A DNA stretch of 64,000 nt. Origin: Rhodospirillales bacterium (lineage in GTDB: Bacteria > Pseudomonadota > Alphaproteobacteria > ATCC43930 > CGMCC-115725). Below are positions 9,007 through 18,136 of the stretch, in pieces (the first letter of the stretch is position 1; each line of letters begins with the position of its first letter). The stretch is taken from assembly GCA_028288725.1 (NCBI GenBank), contig JAQGIC010000047.1, positions 1 through 64,000 on the forward strand. Reading direction: 5' to 3'. Made by a program: the position numbers and the translations under genes. Under the pieces are notes generated by a model. The model saw nothing but the letters and a program-made list of their open reading frames with translations, was not told where the DNA came from and did no database searches.

Positions 9007-9138
9007 GGGGCCGAGAATGCCACCGCGCGACGCGGGGCGCTCGCGCTTTTCGGACCTAGTCAGACGGCGTGGAATTCCTTCGCCGCAGTTCCTCGATGGC
9101 GCTTGACGGAGTCCGTCGGTGAGGATCACTCTGGCCCC

Positions 9139-9160
9139 TATGGACCATAATTATGGACCA
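9139..9160 (+). promoter_or_regulatory. Putative VapB/VapBC operator
   Basis: Two direct TATGGACCA copies (9139-9147 and 9152-9160) flank and overlap a perfect palindrome CCATAATTATGG (9145-9156). The AT-rich site lies 12 bases before the antitoxin start and is the expected place for autorepression by the VapBC complex. Confidence 0.55.
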
Positions 9161-9171
9161 AAGGGGGCGAG

Positions 9172-9417
9172 ATGCAGATCGCGGTCAGCGAAGCAAAGGG
9201 TCAGTTGCTGGATCTGGTGCGGCGCGCGGAGGGCGGCGAAGACATCGTGCTGACCCGACATGGTCACCCGATCGCCCGTCTGATCGGCTTGGCGCCCGAC
9301 ATTGCCGAGCGGCGGACGGCGCTGGAGGACGCGCGCGGCGCCGCTTCGACGAAGCCGGGGACTATGGCGGCGCGTAGCCGGGATTTCCTCTATGACGAGA
9401 CGGGCCTACCGCTGTGA
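9172..9417 (+). CDS. Type II antitoxin, Phd/YefM family
   Basis: This 81-residue protein has the Phd/YefM N-terminal DNA-binding fold (MQIAVSEAKGQLLDLV, then VLTRHGHPIARLI near 30-43). Its C-terminal tail, ending SRDFLYDETGLPL, would wrap the toxin. It should neutralise the PIN-domain toxin encoded next and autoregulate through the palindrome just upstream. The stop overlaps the toxin GTG start (GTGA), the standard coupling of such pairs. The upstream gene is divergent, so the pair forms its own operon. Confidence 0.88.
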   Translation: MQIAVSEAKGQLLDLVRRAEGGEDIVLTRHGHPIARLIGLAPDIAERRTALEDARGAASTKPGTMAARSRDFLYDETGLPL

Positions 9418-9794
9418 TCGTGCTCGACACGTCGGCTTTGATGGCTGTGCTGCTCGATGACCCGGAATGCACCCGTTGCATCGAGGCCATGGCGACCGAG
9501 ACGCCGTTGGCGATTTCGGCCGGCACGCTCGCCGAAGCAATGATTGTCGCAGGCCGGTTCGGCGCTCGACCCGCGCTCGAACGACTGATGGCACGGCTGA
9601 AGCCGGAGGTCGTGCCCGTGACCGCGGCCGACGCAAGGCGCGTGGGCGATGCCTACGACCTGTGGGGCAAGGGGGGCCATGCCACCGGTCTCAATTTCGG
9701 CGAGTGTTTCGCCTATGTGCTGGCGACCGGCCGAGGGAGCCCGCTGCTGTATGTCGGCGGCGATTTCTCGAAGACGGACGTGATCGCCGCCTGA
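9414..9794 (+). CDS. vapC: VapC-type PIN-domain ribonuclease toxin
   Basis: This 126-residue PIN-domain protein is expected to cut a specific RNA, in known cases tRNA or rRNA, when free of antitoxin. The acidic metal-binding residues are visible: Asp5 in MIVLDTSALM, Glu41, Glu97 in LNFGECFAYVLA and Asp117 in GGDFSKTD. The usual residue at position 97 is Asp, so Glu is a conservative variant. The GTG start overlaps the antitoxin stop. The gene ends seven bases before the convergent cyclase gene. Confidence 0.9.
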   Translation: MIVLDTSALMAVLLDDPECTRCIEAMATETPLAISAGTLAEAMIVAGRFGARPALERLMARLKPEVVPVTAADARRVGDAYDLWGKGGHATGLNFGECFAYVLATGRGSPLLYVGGDFSKTDVIAA

Positions 9795-9801
9795 CCGGAC
9801 A

Positions 9802-11010
9802 TCAATCCTGCGGCAGCGCCGGCAGCGAGGCGAGCAAGGCCGCGGACGGTTCGACCACCTCGATCGGCAGGTTGATGCCGCGCACCGGGTGGTTGCCGAG
9901 CGAAAGCGTGCCCTCGCCCAGCGCGTCGGCGAAATCCGACGACATCAGCAGCGGCCGGTCCAGGGTCTTGGTCAGTTCCTGGATGCGGGCCGCGCGATTC
10001 ACCGCCGGGCCGACGATGTTGAAGGCCTGGCGATTGCCGCCGCCGACATTGACATGGATGATGTTGCCGAGATCCAGGCCCAGGCCGAACGCGATTTCGC
10101 GGTCCCGGGTCGCCCGGCGCGCCTCGTTCCAGCGGCCGAGTTCGGTGCGCGCCTCGGTCGCGGCCATCAGCGCGCGCCGGCAGGCCTCGGCGTCGCCGCC
10201 CGCTTCATTGACGGCGAAGAACATCAGGATGGCATCGCCGATGAACTGGACGATCTCGCCGTCGTGCCGGTCGGCGGCGGCGCCGGCCAGGCCGAAATAG
10301 ACGTTCAGGATCTGCACGACCTCTTCGAGCGGCGCGCCTTCGGTCAGCTGCGTGAAGCCGCGCAAATCCGAATACCACAGCGCCGCGCGCCGCTGGGTAC
10401 CTTCGCCCAGCGTGACCTGACCCTGGGCCAGCAGCTGGGCCGTCTCGTGCCCCAGATAGGTCTCCAGCAGATTGTCGATGCCGTTCCTGAGCGCCAGGGT
10501 CTCGATCACCGGGGTCGATTTGGTGATGAAGCGGCGCAACAGCTCCATCTGGTCGGGCGTGAAGCCGCCGGGCTGGCGGGTCGCGAAAGACGACGCATGG
10601 ACCTGGCGGTTCGAGAAGACGATGGGGCCGATGGTGTAATGGGTGAAGCCCTGGGCGCGCAGGTCGGTGACGATCGCCCAGCGGTCCTCTTCGCCCGGCC
10701 GGATCGGCACGTCGATCCAAAGGCCGGTCTCCCAGACCTTCTTGACCGGGCTGCGCAGGAAGGCGGGCGTCATTTCGGCGCCGCGCACCGGGCGACGGAC
10801 CTCGAGCGGCTGGTCGCGCTGCCAGACGCGCCAGACCGACATGGTGCGGGGGTGGACGACCTTGATATGGGTCGAGACGCGCTCCAGCGGCAGGCCGTGC
10901 TCGGTCAGGAAGCCGCAGGCCCCGACCAGGAATTCGCCGACATCGGGCACGAAGCGGCCGATCGTCTCGATCCAGGTCGCGTACGCGCGGGTGAGCTCAT
11001 CCACATTCAT
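9802..11010 (-). CDS. Class III adenylate/guanylate cyclase
   Basis: This 402-residue protein has an N-terminal sensory region of about 190 residues without membrane helices, followed by a class III nucleotide cyclase domain (about 200-375). The two metal-binding Asp residues are present: Asp215 in WYSDLRGFT and Asp259 in FIGDAIL. The Asn/Arg transition-state pair is in AVNRAARI. The Lys that normally selects adenine is Gln255, and the partner Thr/Asp position before the VGPAVN turn is Asn, so the product (cAMP, cGMP or other) is uncertain. The ATG overlaps the DUF1045 stop by four bases, which couples the two genes. Confidence 0.88.
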   Translation of the reverse strand: MNVDELTRAYATWIETIGRFVPDVGEFLVGACGFLTEHGLPLERVSTHIKVVHPRTMSVWRVWQRDQPLEVRRPVRGAEMTPAFLRSPVKKVWETGLWIDVPIRPGEEDRWAIVTDLRAQGFTHYTIGPIVFSNRQVHASSFATRQPGGFTPDQMELLRRFITKSTPVIETLALRNGIDNLLETYLGHETAQLLAQGQVTLGEGTQRRAALWYSDLRGFTQLTEGAPLEEVVQILNVYFGLAGAAADRHDGEIVQFIGDAILMFFAVNEAGGDAEACRRALMAATEARTELGRWNEARRATRDREIAFGLGLDLGNIIHVNVGGGNRQAFNIVGPAVNRAARIQELTKTLDRPLLMSSDFADALGEGTLSLGNHPVRGINLPIEVVEPSAALLASLPALPQD

Positions 11011-11702
11011 GACGCGGCGCCCAGGCGGAACCGCCGCGCCAGCCGGAACGGCGTCTCGCGATCCTCCTGGACGAACAGCGCCATCGCCAGCGGGACGGGC
11101 CGGGCGATCGCGGGCGCCAGCAGATCGGTCAGATATGCGGCGATGCGGGCACGTTCGGGATCGGGCAGTCGGGAGGTCAGGGTCATATGGAAACGGTACT
11201 CGTCGAACACATACGGATAGCCCCAGCGGGCGAGATATTCTTCCTGCCGGGTCGAAAGCGGCACCCGGCGCCGGTTGGCCAGTTCGTCCGCGGTCGAGGG
11301 CGCGCGGAAGCGGTCGAACCGTTCGACCGCGAGATCCGCCAGCCGCTTCAGCGCCGCCGAGGGCTCGCGCGGCACGAGCGCCAGGAATCCACCGATCGTC
11401 GCCACCTGCAAGCCCAGCGGTGGCAGGGCCGGGATCTCGGATGCGAATAGCGACAAGGCGGCATTCAGGCCGTCCGATGTCCGGCCGCCGGCAAGCGCCA
11501 TGGGCGGCTTCAACGTGCCATGGAAACCATAGTGCCGCGCGTCCTTCGTGATCTCCCGCCACCGATCCCGCGCCAGCCACAGCGGCAGGTCGGGTATCGC
11601 CTCGGCGCCGGTCTCCGGATCGCGGCCAAGCCAGGTCGATGCCATCCGCCAGAGCGGCTGATCGACTGGCGGAATGGCATAGATCGCGTAGCGAACGCTC
11701 AA
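11007..11702 (-). CDS. DUF1045 protein, 2H phosphoesterase-like
   Basis: This 231-residue protein belongs to the DUF1045 family, often found beside phosphonate genes. Two HxT motifs, FHGTLK near residue 60 and FHMTLT near 170, are the paired catalytic histidines of the 2H phosphoesterase superfamily, whose members open cyclic phosphates. In C-P lyase pathways a cyclic ribose phosphate must be opened, usually by PhnP, which is not in this window, so this protein is a candidate substitute (inference). It is the first gene of a two-gene unit with the nucleotide cyclase and lies 4 kb from the phn operon. Confidence 0.82.
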   Translation of the reverse strand: MSVRYAIYAIPPVDQPLWRMASTWLGRDPETGAEAIPDLPLWLARDRWREITKDARHYGFHGTLKPPMALAGGRTSDGLNAALSLFASEIPALPPLGLQVATIGGFLALVPREPSAALKRLADLAVERFDRFRAPSTADELANRRRVPLSTRQEEYLARWGYPYVFDEYRFHMTLTSRLPDPERARIAAYLTDLLAPAIARPVPLAMALFVQEDRETPFRLARRFRLGAAS

Positions 11703-11898
11703 TCCTGTCTCGCTTTCTTATCTGTCCCGGTCTTGCCGACGCCGGGTTCGGCGGCCGATTGTAGTCGTTCGTCGCGTCGGAGCCTATCCGTATGATGCAG
11801 AACGCCAATCGGGTTCGCCGGCCGTGGGTTTGGTCAATGAAACGTTAATCCGGCCGTGGTTTGCTGGGGGTTATGGTTAGTCGGGATGGGACGGATTC

Positions 11899-13029
11899 AT
11901 GGCGGAGACGACCGTATCGGGCGGGGTGATTGCGCTGGGCGATCCGGTACCCTGGTTCAGCGCCCGGACCATCACCGGCGCGCGGATCGATCTGCATGTC
12001 GACGCCGGCCGCTGGGTCGTGCTGTGCTTCCTGGGTTCGCTCGCGGCACCGCCCTCGACGGCCGATCTGGCTACCATCCTGGGCGAATGCACGGCAGCCT
12101 TCCGCGAGGATCACTGCGTCTTCTACGGCGTGCTGTCGGAAATGCCGGCCGATGCGGCCGTCCTCGCCAGCATCTCCGGGCCCGCGATGGGCTATATCAT
12201 CGATGAGACGGGCGAGGTCGCCCGCGCCTATGGCGCCGAGGGGGCGCGCCGCACCGTCGTGCTCGACCCGATGCTGCGCGCCGTCGCCAATATCGCCTTC
12301 GATCATCCGGACGGCCATGCCGCGGTGGTGGCCGGCTTCCTCAACCACCTGCCCGAGGTCGACGGGCAGGCCGGCGTGCCGTTGACCGCGCCGGTGCTGA
12401 TCGTGCCGCGCGTGTTCGATTTCGACCTGTGCGACGCGCTGATCGATCTCTACAAGCGCCAGGGCGGCGAGGATTCGGGCTTCCTGCTCGACCAGGGCGG
12501 CAAAACCGCGACCGTGGTCGATCATCGGCTGAAGCGGCGGCAGGATCTGGTGCTGGTCGATCCGCAGACCCGGGCGATCCTGCGCGATCAGATCGTGCGG
12601 CGCCTGCTGCCGCCGATCGAGCGCTTCTTCCAGTTCAAGGCGACCCGGATGGATCGCTACATGATCAGTTGCTACGATACCGAGCTCGGCGGTCATTTCT
12701 ATCGCCATCGGGACAATATCAACGCCGGTGCGCGCCATCGCCGCTTCGCGGTGTCGCTCAATCTCAACGGCGACTACGAGGGCTGCGATCTGCGCTGCCC
12801 GGAATTCGGACGCCAGACCTACCGGGCGCCGGCCGGCGGCGCCGTCGTGTTCTCCTGCGGCATGCTGCATGAGGTGACGCCGGTGACGCGCGGCCAACGC
12901 TATGCCTTCGTGCCCTTCCTCTATGGCGAGGAGGACGCGGCCGTGCGCGAGGCGATGAACGCCAATCTGCAAAGCGGCGAGGCCCATTATGTCGGCGGTC
13001 CCGATCGTCTGTTTCCGGATGCCGCCTGA
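11899..13029 (+). CDS. Thioredoxin-fold/2-oxoglutarate-Fe(II) oxygenase fusion
   Basis: The 376-residue protein joins two domains. Residues 1-155 look like an AhpC/peroxiredoxin fold (LGDPVPWFSA...RTVVLDP), but the peroxidatic Cys position reads LAAPPSTADL, so peroxidase activity is unlikely. Residues 160-345 form a prolyl-4-hydroxylase-like jelly roll with iron ligands His270, Asp272 (HRD) and His324 (MLHEV) and the 2-oxoglutarate Arg near 331-334 (RGQR). It probably hydroxylates a protein or peptide side chain. It leads a coupled three-gene unit with the sulfotransferase-like and amidase genes. Confidence 0.82.
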   Translation: MAETTVSGGVIALGDPVPWFSARTITGARIDLHVDAGRWVVLCFLGSLAAPPSTADLATILGECTAAFREDHCVFYGVLSEMPADAAVLASISGPAMGYIIDETGEVARAYGAEGARRTVVLDPMLRAVANIAFDHPDGHAAVVAGFLNHLPEVDGQAGVPLTAPVLIVPRVFDFDLCDALIDLYKRQGGEDSGFLLDQGGKTATVVDHRLKRRQDLVLVDPQTRAILRDQIVRRLLPPIERFFQFKATRMDRYMISCYDTELGGHFYRHRDNINAGARHRRFAVSLNLNGDYEGCDLRCPEFGRQTYRAPAGGAVVFSCGMLHEVTPVTRGQRYAFVPFLYGEEDAAVREAMNANLQSGEAHYVGGPDRLFPDAA

Positions 13030-13030
13030 T

Positions 13031-14029
13031 ATGGAACCCGCAGAACTTGCCCAATGGACGCCGATTCGGCTGACGCTGGAACGGCCGGAACCGGTGGTCG
13101 ACTGGTGCGATCTGCGCGGCATCGCGTTCCGCGAGCCGTTCTTCATGCAGACCATCGCGCGTTGGGCCAACCAGACGGCCGAGGGCGGCGAGGCGCCGCG
13201 GCCGGTCGTCCGCACGGTGCTGTCCGCGCTCGAAGCGGTCGACGGCGTCGGCGAATGCCTGGAGCCTTCGGGCTTCATCTTTCACATGTCGCGCTGCGGT
13301 TCGACCGTGCTGTCGCGCCTGTTCGGCACCGTGCCCGACACGGTGGTGATTTCCGAGGCGGAGCCGATCAACAGCTTCCTCGAGGCCGACCCCGACGAAT
13401 TGAACGAGGAGGCGCTGGTCCATTGCCTGCGCCTGATGATCCGGGCGCTCGGCCGCAAGCGGTTCGGCGAGGAGCGGCACTATGTCGTCAAATTCTCCAG
13501 CTGGAACGTCCGGCGGCTCGACCTGCTGCGCGCGGCCTTTCCGAACACGCCCTGGATTTTCGTCTATCGCCAGCCGATCGAGGTCATCAGCTCGGTGTTG
13601 AAGGGCAGCCCCGGCTGGATGCAATTGCAGCGCTTTCCCGCCCAGGCCGAGCATCTGCTGGGCATTCCCGCCGCGGAATGCGCGGATATGCCGGTGGAGG
13701 CGTTCTGCGCACGCGGTCTGGCCGGCTTTTGCGCAGCGGCGCTCGCGGCCGACGATGGCCGGGCCCTGTTCATCAATTACCGCGACCTGCCCCAGGTGGC
13801 CTGGGGCCCGGTCGCCCATCATTTCGACATCCCGCTCGCCGCCGAACATGTCGCCCGCATGCGCGAAGAGGCGCGTTACTACGCCAAGGATACCGAGCGC
13901 CGGCCGTTCGTCGCGGACGACGCCGAAAAGCGCGGCGCCACGCCGGAAATCAAGGCGCTGTCGGCCCGATGGCTGGGCGCTCCATTCGCAGAGATGCAGG
14001 CGCGGCGGGCCGCCGCGATCGAACCATGA
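13031..14029 (+). CDS. Sulfotransferase-like protein
   Basis: This protein of 332 residues from the chosen start has a PAPS-type phosphate loop, FHMSRCGSTVLSRLF, near residues 85-99. The FVYRQPIEVISSVLK block near 180-195 matches the 3'-phosphate-binding part of sulfotransferases. It would move a sulfuryl group from PAPS to a hydroxyl or amine; the acceptor is unknown. Earlier in-frame ATG codons at 13019 and 12989 overlap the upstream gene. I chose 13031, directly after its TGA. The end overlaps the amidase start as ATGA. The context with an oxygenase suggests hydroxylation followed by sulfation (inference). Confidence 0.75.
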   Translation: MEPAELAQWTPIRLTLERPEPVVDWCDLRGIAFREPFFMQTIARWANQTAEGGEAPRPVVRTVLSALEAVDGVGECLEPSGFIFHMSRCGSTVLSRLFGTVPDTVVISEAEPINSFLEADPDELNEEALVHCLRLMIRALGRKRFGEERHYVVKFSSWNVRRLDLLRAAFPNTPWIFVYRQPIEVISSVLKGSPGWMQLQRFPAQAEHLLGIPAAECADMPVEAFCARGLAGFCAAALAADDGRALFINYRDLPQVAWGPVAHHFDIPLAAEHVARMREEARYYAKDTERRPFVADDAEKRGATPEIKALSARWLGAPFAEMQARRAAAIEP

Positions 14030-15621
14030 GGCTGGTTGAACAGACGATCGACGGGCTGCGCGCCGCGCTCGATGCCCGTCAGATCACGTCGGTCGAGCTG
14101 GTCCAGGCCTATATCGCCCGGATCCAGGCGTTCGACCGGGGCGGCGCCGGCTTGAATTCGGTGCGCGAGGTCAATCCGGACGCGCTGGCGATCGCCCGGC
14201 GCCGGGATCGGCAGCGGTTCCGGCCGGGGGCGAAACGGGGGCCGCTGTTCGGCATTCCCGTCCTGCTCAAGGACAATATCGCCACGGCCGACCGACAGGC
14301 CACCACCGCCGGCAGCCCGGCGCTGGCGGATGCCATCGCGATCCGCGATGCTTTCATCGCGCGCAAGCTGCGCCGCGCCGGGGCCATTCTGCTGGGCAAG
14401 GCCAACCTGACCGAATTCGCCAATTGGGCGGCGATCGGCATGCCGTCCGGCTATAGCGCGCTGGGCGGGCAGGTGCTGAACCCCTACGCACCCGCGGTCG
14501 ATGCGAACGGCATTCCGATCGTGATGCCGGGCGGGTCCAGTTCCGGGTCGGCGGTCGCGGCCGCCGCCAACTTCGCCGCCGTGACGGTCGGGACCGAAAC
14601 GGCGGGCTCGCTGCTCAATCCGGCGTGCAACAACGCGCTGGTCACGGTCAAGCCTACGGTCGGGCTGATCAGCCGCGCCGGCATCCTGCCGATCGCCGCC
14701 AGCCAGGATACCGCCGGCCCGCTCGCCCGCACGGTGCGCGACGCGGCGATCCTGCTGGGCGTGCTGTCCGGCCCGGACCCCCGGGACCCGGCGACCCGTG
14801 CCAGCGGTCGGCATATTCCGGCCGACTATACCGCCTGCCTCGATGCCGACGGGCTGAAGGGCGCCCGGATCGGCGTGCCGAGCGACCCGGCCGATCCGGA
14901 GAACGATGCCTATTGGGGCCAGCTCGAGCCCGACCAGCGCCGGATCATGGCGGATGTGGTCGCACGCCTCAGGGCGATGGGCGCGGTGATCGTCGAGGCC
15001 AACATCCCGACCGCCGGCCGCATCCGCGGTCCCGGCGCGGTGATCCCGGGGGCCGTGATCCAGGTGCCGGTCACCAACCGGTTCAGCCTGCACAACGGCA
15101 AGTTTTTCGCCGTGCCGTCCGTGCTGGTCTATGAATTCAAGCACGGGCTCGCCGCCTATCTGGCGGGCTATGCCCCGAACCATCCGGTGCGCAATCTGGC
15201 CGACGTCATCGCTTTCAACAAGGCGCAAGCCGAGCCGCCGCGCTTCGGTCAGGATCTGTTGCTGTCGGCGCAAGCGACCCGCGGCGATTTGAGCGAGCCC
15301 GCCTATCACCAGGCCCGCGCGATCGATCTGGATCTGTCGCGCGACCAGGGGCTCGACGCCTATTTCGATCGTTGGCACCTGGATGCGGTATTGTTTCCGG
15401 CGGCGCTGGGCAACGGCATCGCGGCCCGCGCGGGCTATCCCAGCGTCGGCGTGCCGGCGGCCTATCGCACCCAGTCCGAGGGTCGGCCGACGCCGCCCTA
15501 TCCTTACGGTATCAGCTTCACCGGCCGCGCCTGGAGCGAGCCCACGCTGCTGAAGCTCGCCTATGCCTGGGAACAGGCCAACCCGGTCCGCCGCCCGCCG
15601 GAAAGCGCGCCGGAGCTTTGA
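14026..15621 (+). CDS. Amidase signature-family hydrolase
   Basis: It hydrolyses an amide bond through a Ser-cisSer-Lys triad. The Lys lies in PVLLKDNI near residue 83, the cis-Ser in the [15 protein letters not shown] block near 170, and the nucleophilic Ser in [14 protein letters not shown] near 195. The 531-residue length is at the long end for the family and resembles amidases annotated as GatA-like or peptide amidases. No signal peptide is visible. The ATG overlaps the sulfotransferase stop. The frame is open far upstream but is only a shadow there. Confidence 0.88.
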   Translation: MRLVEQTIDGLRAALDARQITSVELVQAYIARIQAFDRGGAGLNSVREVNPDALAIARRRDRQRFRPGAKRGPLFGIPVLLKDNIATADRQATTAGSPALADAIAIRDAFIARKLRRAGAILLGKANLTEFANWAAIGMPSGYSALGGQVLNPYAPAVDANGIPIVMPGGSSSGSAVAAAANFAAVTVGTETAGSLLNPACNNALVTVKPTVGLISRAGILPIAASQDTAGPLARTVRDAAILLGVLSGPDPRDPATRASGRHIPADYTACLDADGLKGARIGVPSDPADPENDAYWGQLEPDQRRIMADVVARLRAMGAVIVEANIPTAGRIRGPGAVIPGAVIQVPVTNRFSLHNGKFFAVPSVLVYEFKHGLAAYLAGYAPNHPVRNLADVIAFNKAQAEPPRFGQDLLLSAQATRGDLSEPAYHQARAIDLDLSRDQGLDAYFDRWHLDAVLFPAALGNGIAARAGYPSVGVPAAYRTQSEGRPTPPYPYGISFTGRAWSEPTLLKLAYAWEQANPVRRPPESAPEL

Positions 15622-15673
15622 ACCAAAGCGGTGTCCCTGTGTCGGCCCAGCGGCAAGGGGGCGATCTCGATGG

Positions 15674-16222
15674 TCATGGCGCCAAAGCTCTGACGGGCAC
15701 GGTCGGATAATCGGGGACGGTTCCGGCCAGGTGATTGACCGCATTGGTGAAGACGTTGACGAAAACGATGGCGGTGATTTCCAGGATCGCCGCATCGTCG
15801 AAGCCGGCCGCCCGGATCTCCGCCAGCTGCGCGTCGGAGACATGTCCGACCGCGCGCATCACCGCGATGGCGAAACGCAGTGCCGCGTGGGTCGCCGGGT
15901 CGGCCGACCCGGCATCGCGGGCGGCATCGAGTTCGGCCTCCGGCAGACCTTCCTCCCGCCCGAACGCCGTGTGGGCGGCAAGGCAGGTGTCGCAGCCGTT
16001 CGCTTCGGCCACGGCGATGGCAATCTGCTCCCGCAGCCCCGGCTCGAGCACGCCGTTGCCGAGCGCCGCATGGAAGCTGAAATAGCCGCTGAGGGCCGCC
16101 GGCGTGTTGGCGAGGACCCGGACCATGGCCGGCACGCGCCCGCGTTTGGCCCTGACGCCGTCGAGCAGCGCGCGCAATCGACCGCTCGTCTCCGCCGGAT
16201 CGATCATCGGAATGCGGGTCAT
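15674..16222 (-). CDS. AhpD-like/carboxymuconolactone decarboxylase-family protein
   Basis: This 182-residue all-helical protein has the AhpD CxxC-type motif EANGCDTCLAAHTAFG near residues 73-88, in which the Cys pair and the downstream His are the redox centre of alkylhydroperoxidase D. It probably works in thiol-dependent peroxide reduction. It lies 61 bases after phnM on the same strand and may be the last gene of the phn transcript, but C-P lyase does not obviously need it. It converges on the amidase gene. Confidence 0.85.
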   Translation of the reverse strand: MTRIPMIDPAETSGRLRALLDGVRAKRGRVPAMVRVLANTPAALSGYFSFHAALGNGVLEPGLREQIAIAVAEANGCDTCLAAHTAFGREEGLPEAELDAARDAGSADPATHAALRFAIAVMRAVGHVSDAQLAEIRAAGFDDAAILEITAIVFVNVFTNAVNHLAGTVPDYPTVPVRALAP

Positions 16223-16283
16223 GCTGGCCGTCCCAAGAGGTCTACCGGGGTAAGCGCAGCATATTTACCGGCTGGATGTCTAC

Positions 16284-17435
16284 TCAGATCACCCTGTCGC
16301 CGCGGCTCCAGACGCCGCGCACCAGCGGCATGTCGCCGGTGTCGCGCACCCGGACCAGGTCGGCGCGCAATCCCTCGGCGATGCGGCCGCGGTCGTCGAG
16401 GCCGACGCGGGCCGCCGGCGTGGCGCTGACGGTCCGCACGGCCGCGGGCAGGTCGAAGCCGACGTCGGCGCGGGACAGCAGAAACGCGGCGTGGATCAGG
16501 CTCATCGGCACATAGTCCGACGACAGGATATCGAGCATGCCGCTCCGGGCGAGATCGAGCGCCGAGACGTTGCCGGAGTGCGACCCGCCACGCACCACGT
16601 TGGGGGCGCCCATAAGGATCGCCATGCCCTGATCGCGCGAGGCCTTTGCGGCGTCGATCGTGGTCGGGAATTCGGCGACGAGCATGCCGTCGGCGATCGC
16701 CTCGTCGACATGGGCGACGGTCGCGTCGTCGTGGCTGGCGAGCGTCAGGCCGTTCTCATGGGCGAGCGCCACGATCGTGCGCCGGTTGCTGGCACCGTAG
16801 CGGGCCGACGCCTCGCTCTGCTGGACCACGAATTTCTCGAATTCGGCATCCGACCAGCCGTGCTTCTTGATGTAGTAATAGCGGTATTTCTCGATCGTGG
16901 TGAACTGCCGCTGGCCGGGCGTATGGTCCATGATCGACACGAGGCGCAGGCCCGGATCGCCGATGAATTCCGCGAACAGACTGGCGGTATCCGGATGGCT
17001 GATCTCGCAGCGCAGATGCAGCAGATGCTCGGCGCGCAGCAGGTTCTTCGAGCGCGCCTCGCGGATCGAATTCGCCATGCCTGCCAGGATTTCCAGCCGG
17101 TCGCCGCCCGTCGAAGTCTCGCCGACGCACAGCGCGTCGAACACGGTGGTGATGCCGGCGGAAGCCACCTGGGCGTCGTGGCCGACGATCGCCGCCATGG
17201 CCGGCCAGTGCGTATTCGGCCGCGGGACGAAATGCTTTTCCAGATTGTCGGTATGCAGCTCGACCAGGCCGGGCAGCAGATAGTCGCCCTGCAGATCGAC
17301 CGCGCCGGGCAGGCTCGTGCCGCCTTCGTCGACCCGAATTATCACACCATGCTCGATCACGACCGTACCGTCGACCATCCGGTCCTCGAGCACGAGGCGG
17401 GCATTGGTCAGTACCGCATCCTGTGGTCTTGTCAT
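16284..17435 (-). CDS. phnM: Ribose 1-methylphosphonate 5-triphosphate diphosphatase (PhnM)
   Basis: This amidohydrolase-fold enzyme releases pyrophosphate from alpha-D-ribose 1-methylphosphonate 5-triphosphate, giving the substrate of the radical C-P bond cleavage. The 383-residue length matches the family. The metal motif LVELHTDNLEKHFVPRP is near residues 57-73, and the DHTPGQRQF and SHDDAT blocks (near 168 and 230) are typical PhnM signatures. The ATG overlaps the PhnL stop by four bases. It is the last canonical gene of the operon. Confidence 0.96.
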   Translation of the reverse strand: MTRPQDAVLTNARLVLEDRMVDGTVVIEHGVIIRVDEGGTSLPGAVDLQGDYLLPGLVELHTDNLEKHFVPRPNTHWPAMAAIVGHDAQVASAGITTVFDALCVGETSTGGDRLEILAGMANSIREARSKNLLRAEHLLHLRCEISHPDTASLFAEFIGDPGLRLVSIMDHTPGQRQFTTIEKYRYYYIKKHGWSDAEFEKFVVQQSEASARYGASNRRTIVALAHENGLTLASHDDATVAHVDEAIADGMLVAEFPTTIDAAKASRDQGMAILMGAPNVVRGGSHSGNVSALDLARSGMLDILSSDYVPMSLIHAAFLLSRADVGFDLPAAVRTVSATPAARVGLDDRGRIAEGLRADLVRVRDTGDMPLVRGVWSRGDRVI

Positions 17436-18136
17436 GCCGCCTTCGCTTCCGTCATGTCGTAGAGCCGGCTCGCGACCCGCTCGCGTACTTCCCCGTCATG
17501 GAAGATGCCGACGATCGCCGTGCCGCGCGCCAATACCTCGTCGATCAGGCCGATGACCGAGGTCCGGTTGTCACCATCCAGCGATGCGGTCGGTTCGTCC
17601 AGCAGCAAGATCGGATACTCGACCGCGAAGCCGCGGGCAATATTGATCCGCTGCTGCTCGCCGCCGGAAAAGGTCGCCGGCGCCAGATGCCACAGCCGTT
17701 CCGGCACGTTGAGGCGCGTCAGCAGCGCCGCCGCCCGCTCAAGCGCGGCCTCGGCGCCAAGCCCCCGCGCCCGCATCGGCTCGGCCACGATGTCGAGTGC
17801 CGCCACCCGCGGAATGACGCGCAGGAACTGGCTGACATAGCCGATCGTGCTGCGCCGAAGCTCGATGATCTGGCGGGGGCTTGCCTGGGCCAGATCGATG
17901 CGGGCAGCGCCGTGCCGGACCCAGAGCTCGCCCGACCCGACCCGGTAATTGCCGTAGAGCGTGCGCAGCAGGGTCGATTTGCCGGTGCCCGAGCGGCCAT
18001 GCAGCGCCACGCATTCGCCGGCGCGAACCGAAAGGTCGACCGCCGCCAGCACGGGCAAGGTGACGCCGCCCTGATTGTGCAGGGTGAAGGATTTGGCGAG
18101 GCCGCGGATGTCGAGGAGCGGTTCCATGGCGCTCAT
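17432..18136 (-). CDS. phnL: C-P lyase ABC-type protein PhnL
   Basis: This ABC-type ATPase of 234 residues is part of the C-P lyase machinery and supports ribose 1-phosphonate triphosphate formation with PhnG, PhnH and PhnI. Walker A is LHGRSGTGKSTLLRTL near residues 40-55, the signature is FSGGEQQRINIARGF, and Walker B is PILLLDEPTASLD. There is no membrane partner: in this system the ATPase binds the soluble core, not a permease. It overlaps both phnK and phnM by four bases. Confidence 0.95.
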   Translation of the reverse strand: MSAMEPLLDIRGLAKSFTLHNQGGVTLPVLAAVDLSVRAGECVALHGRSGTGKSTLLRTLYGNYRVGSGELWVRHGAARIDLAQASPRQIIELRRSTIGYVSQFLRVIPRVAALDIVAEPMRARGLGAEAALERAAALLTRLNVPERLWHLAPATFSGGEQQRINIARGFAVEYPILLLDEPTASLDGDNRTSVIGLIDEVLARGTAIVGIFHDGEVRERVASRLYDMTEAKAA

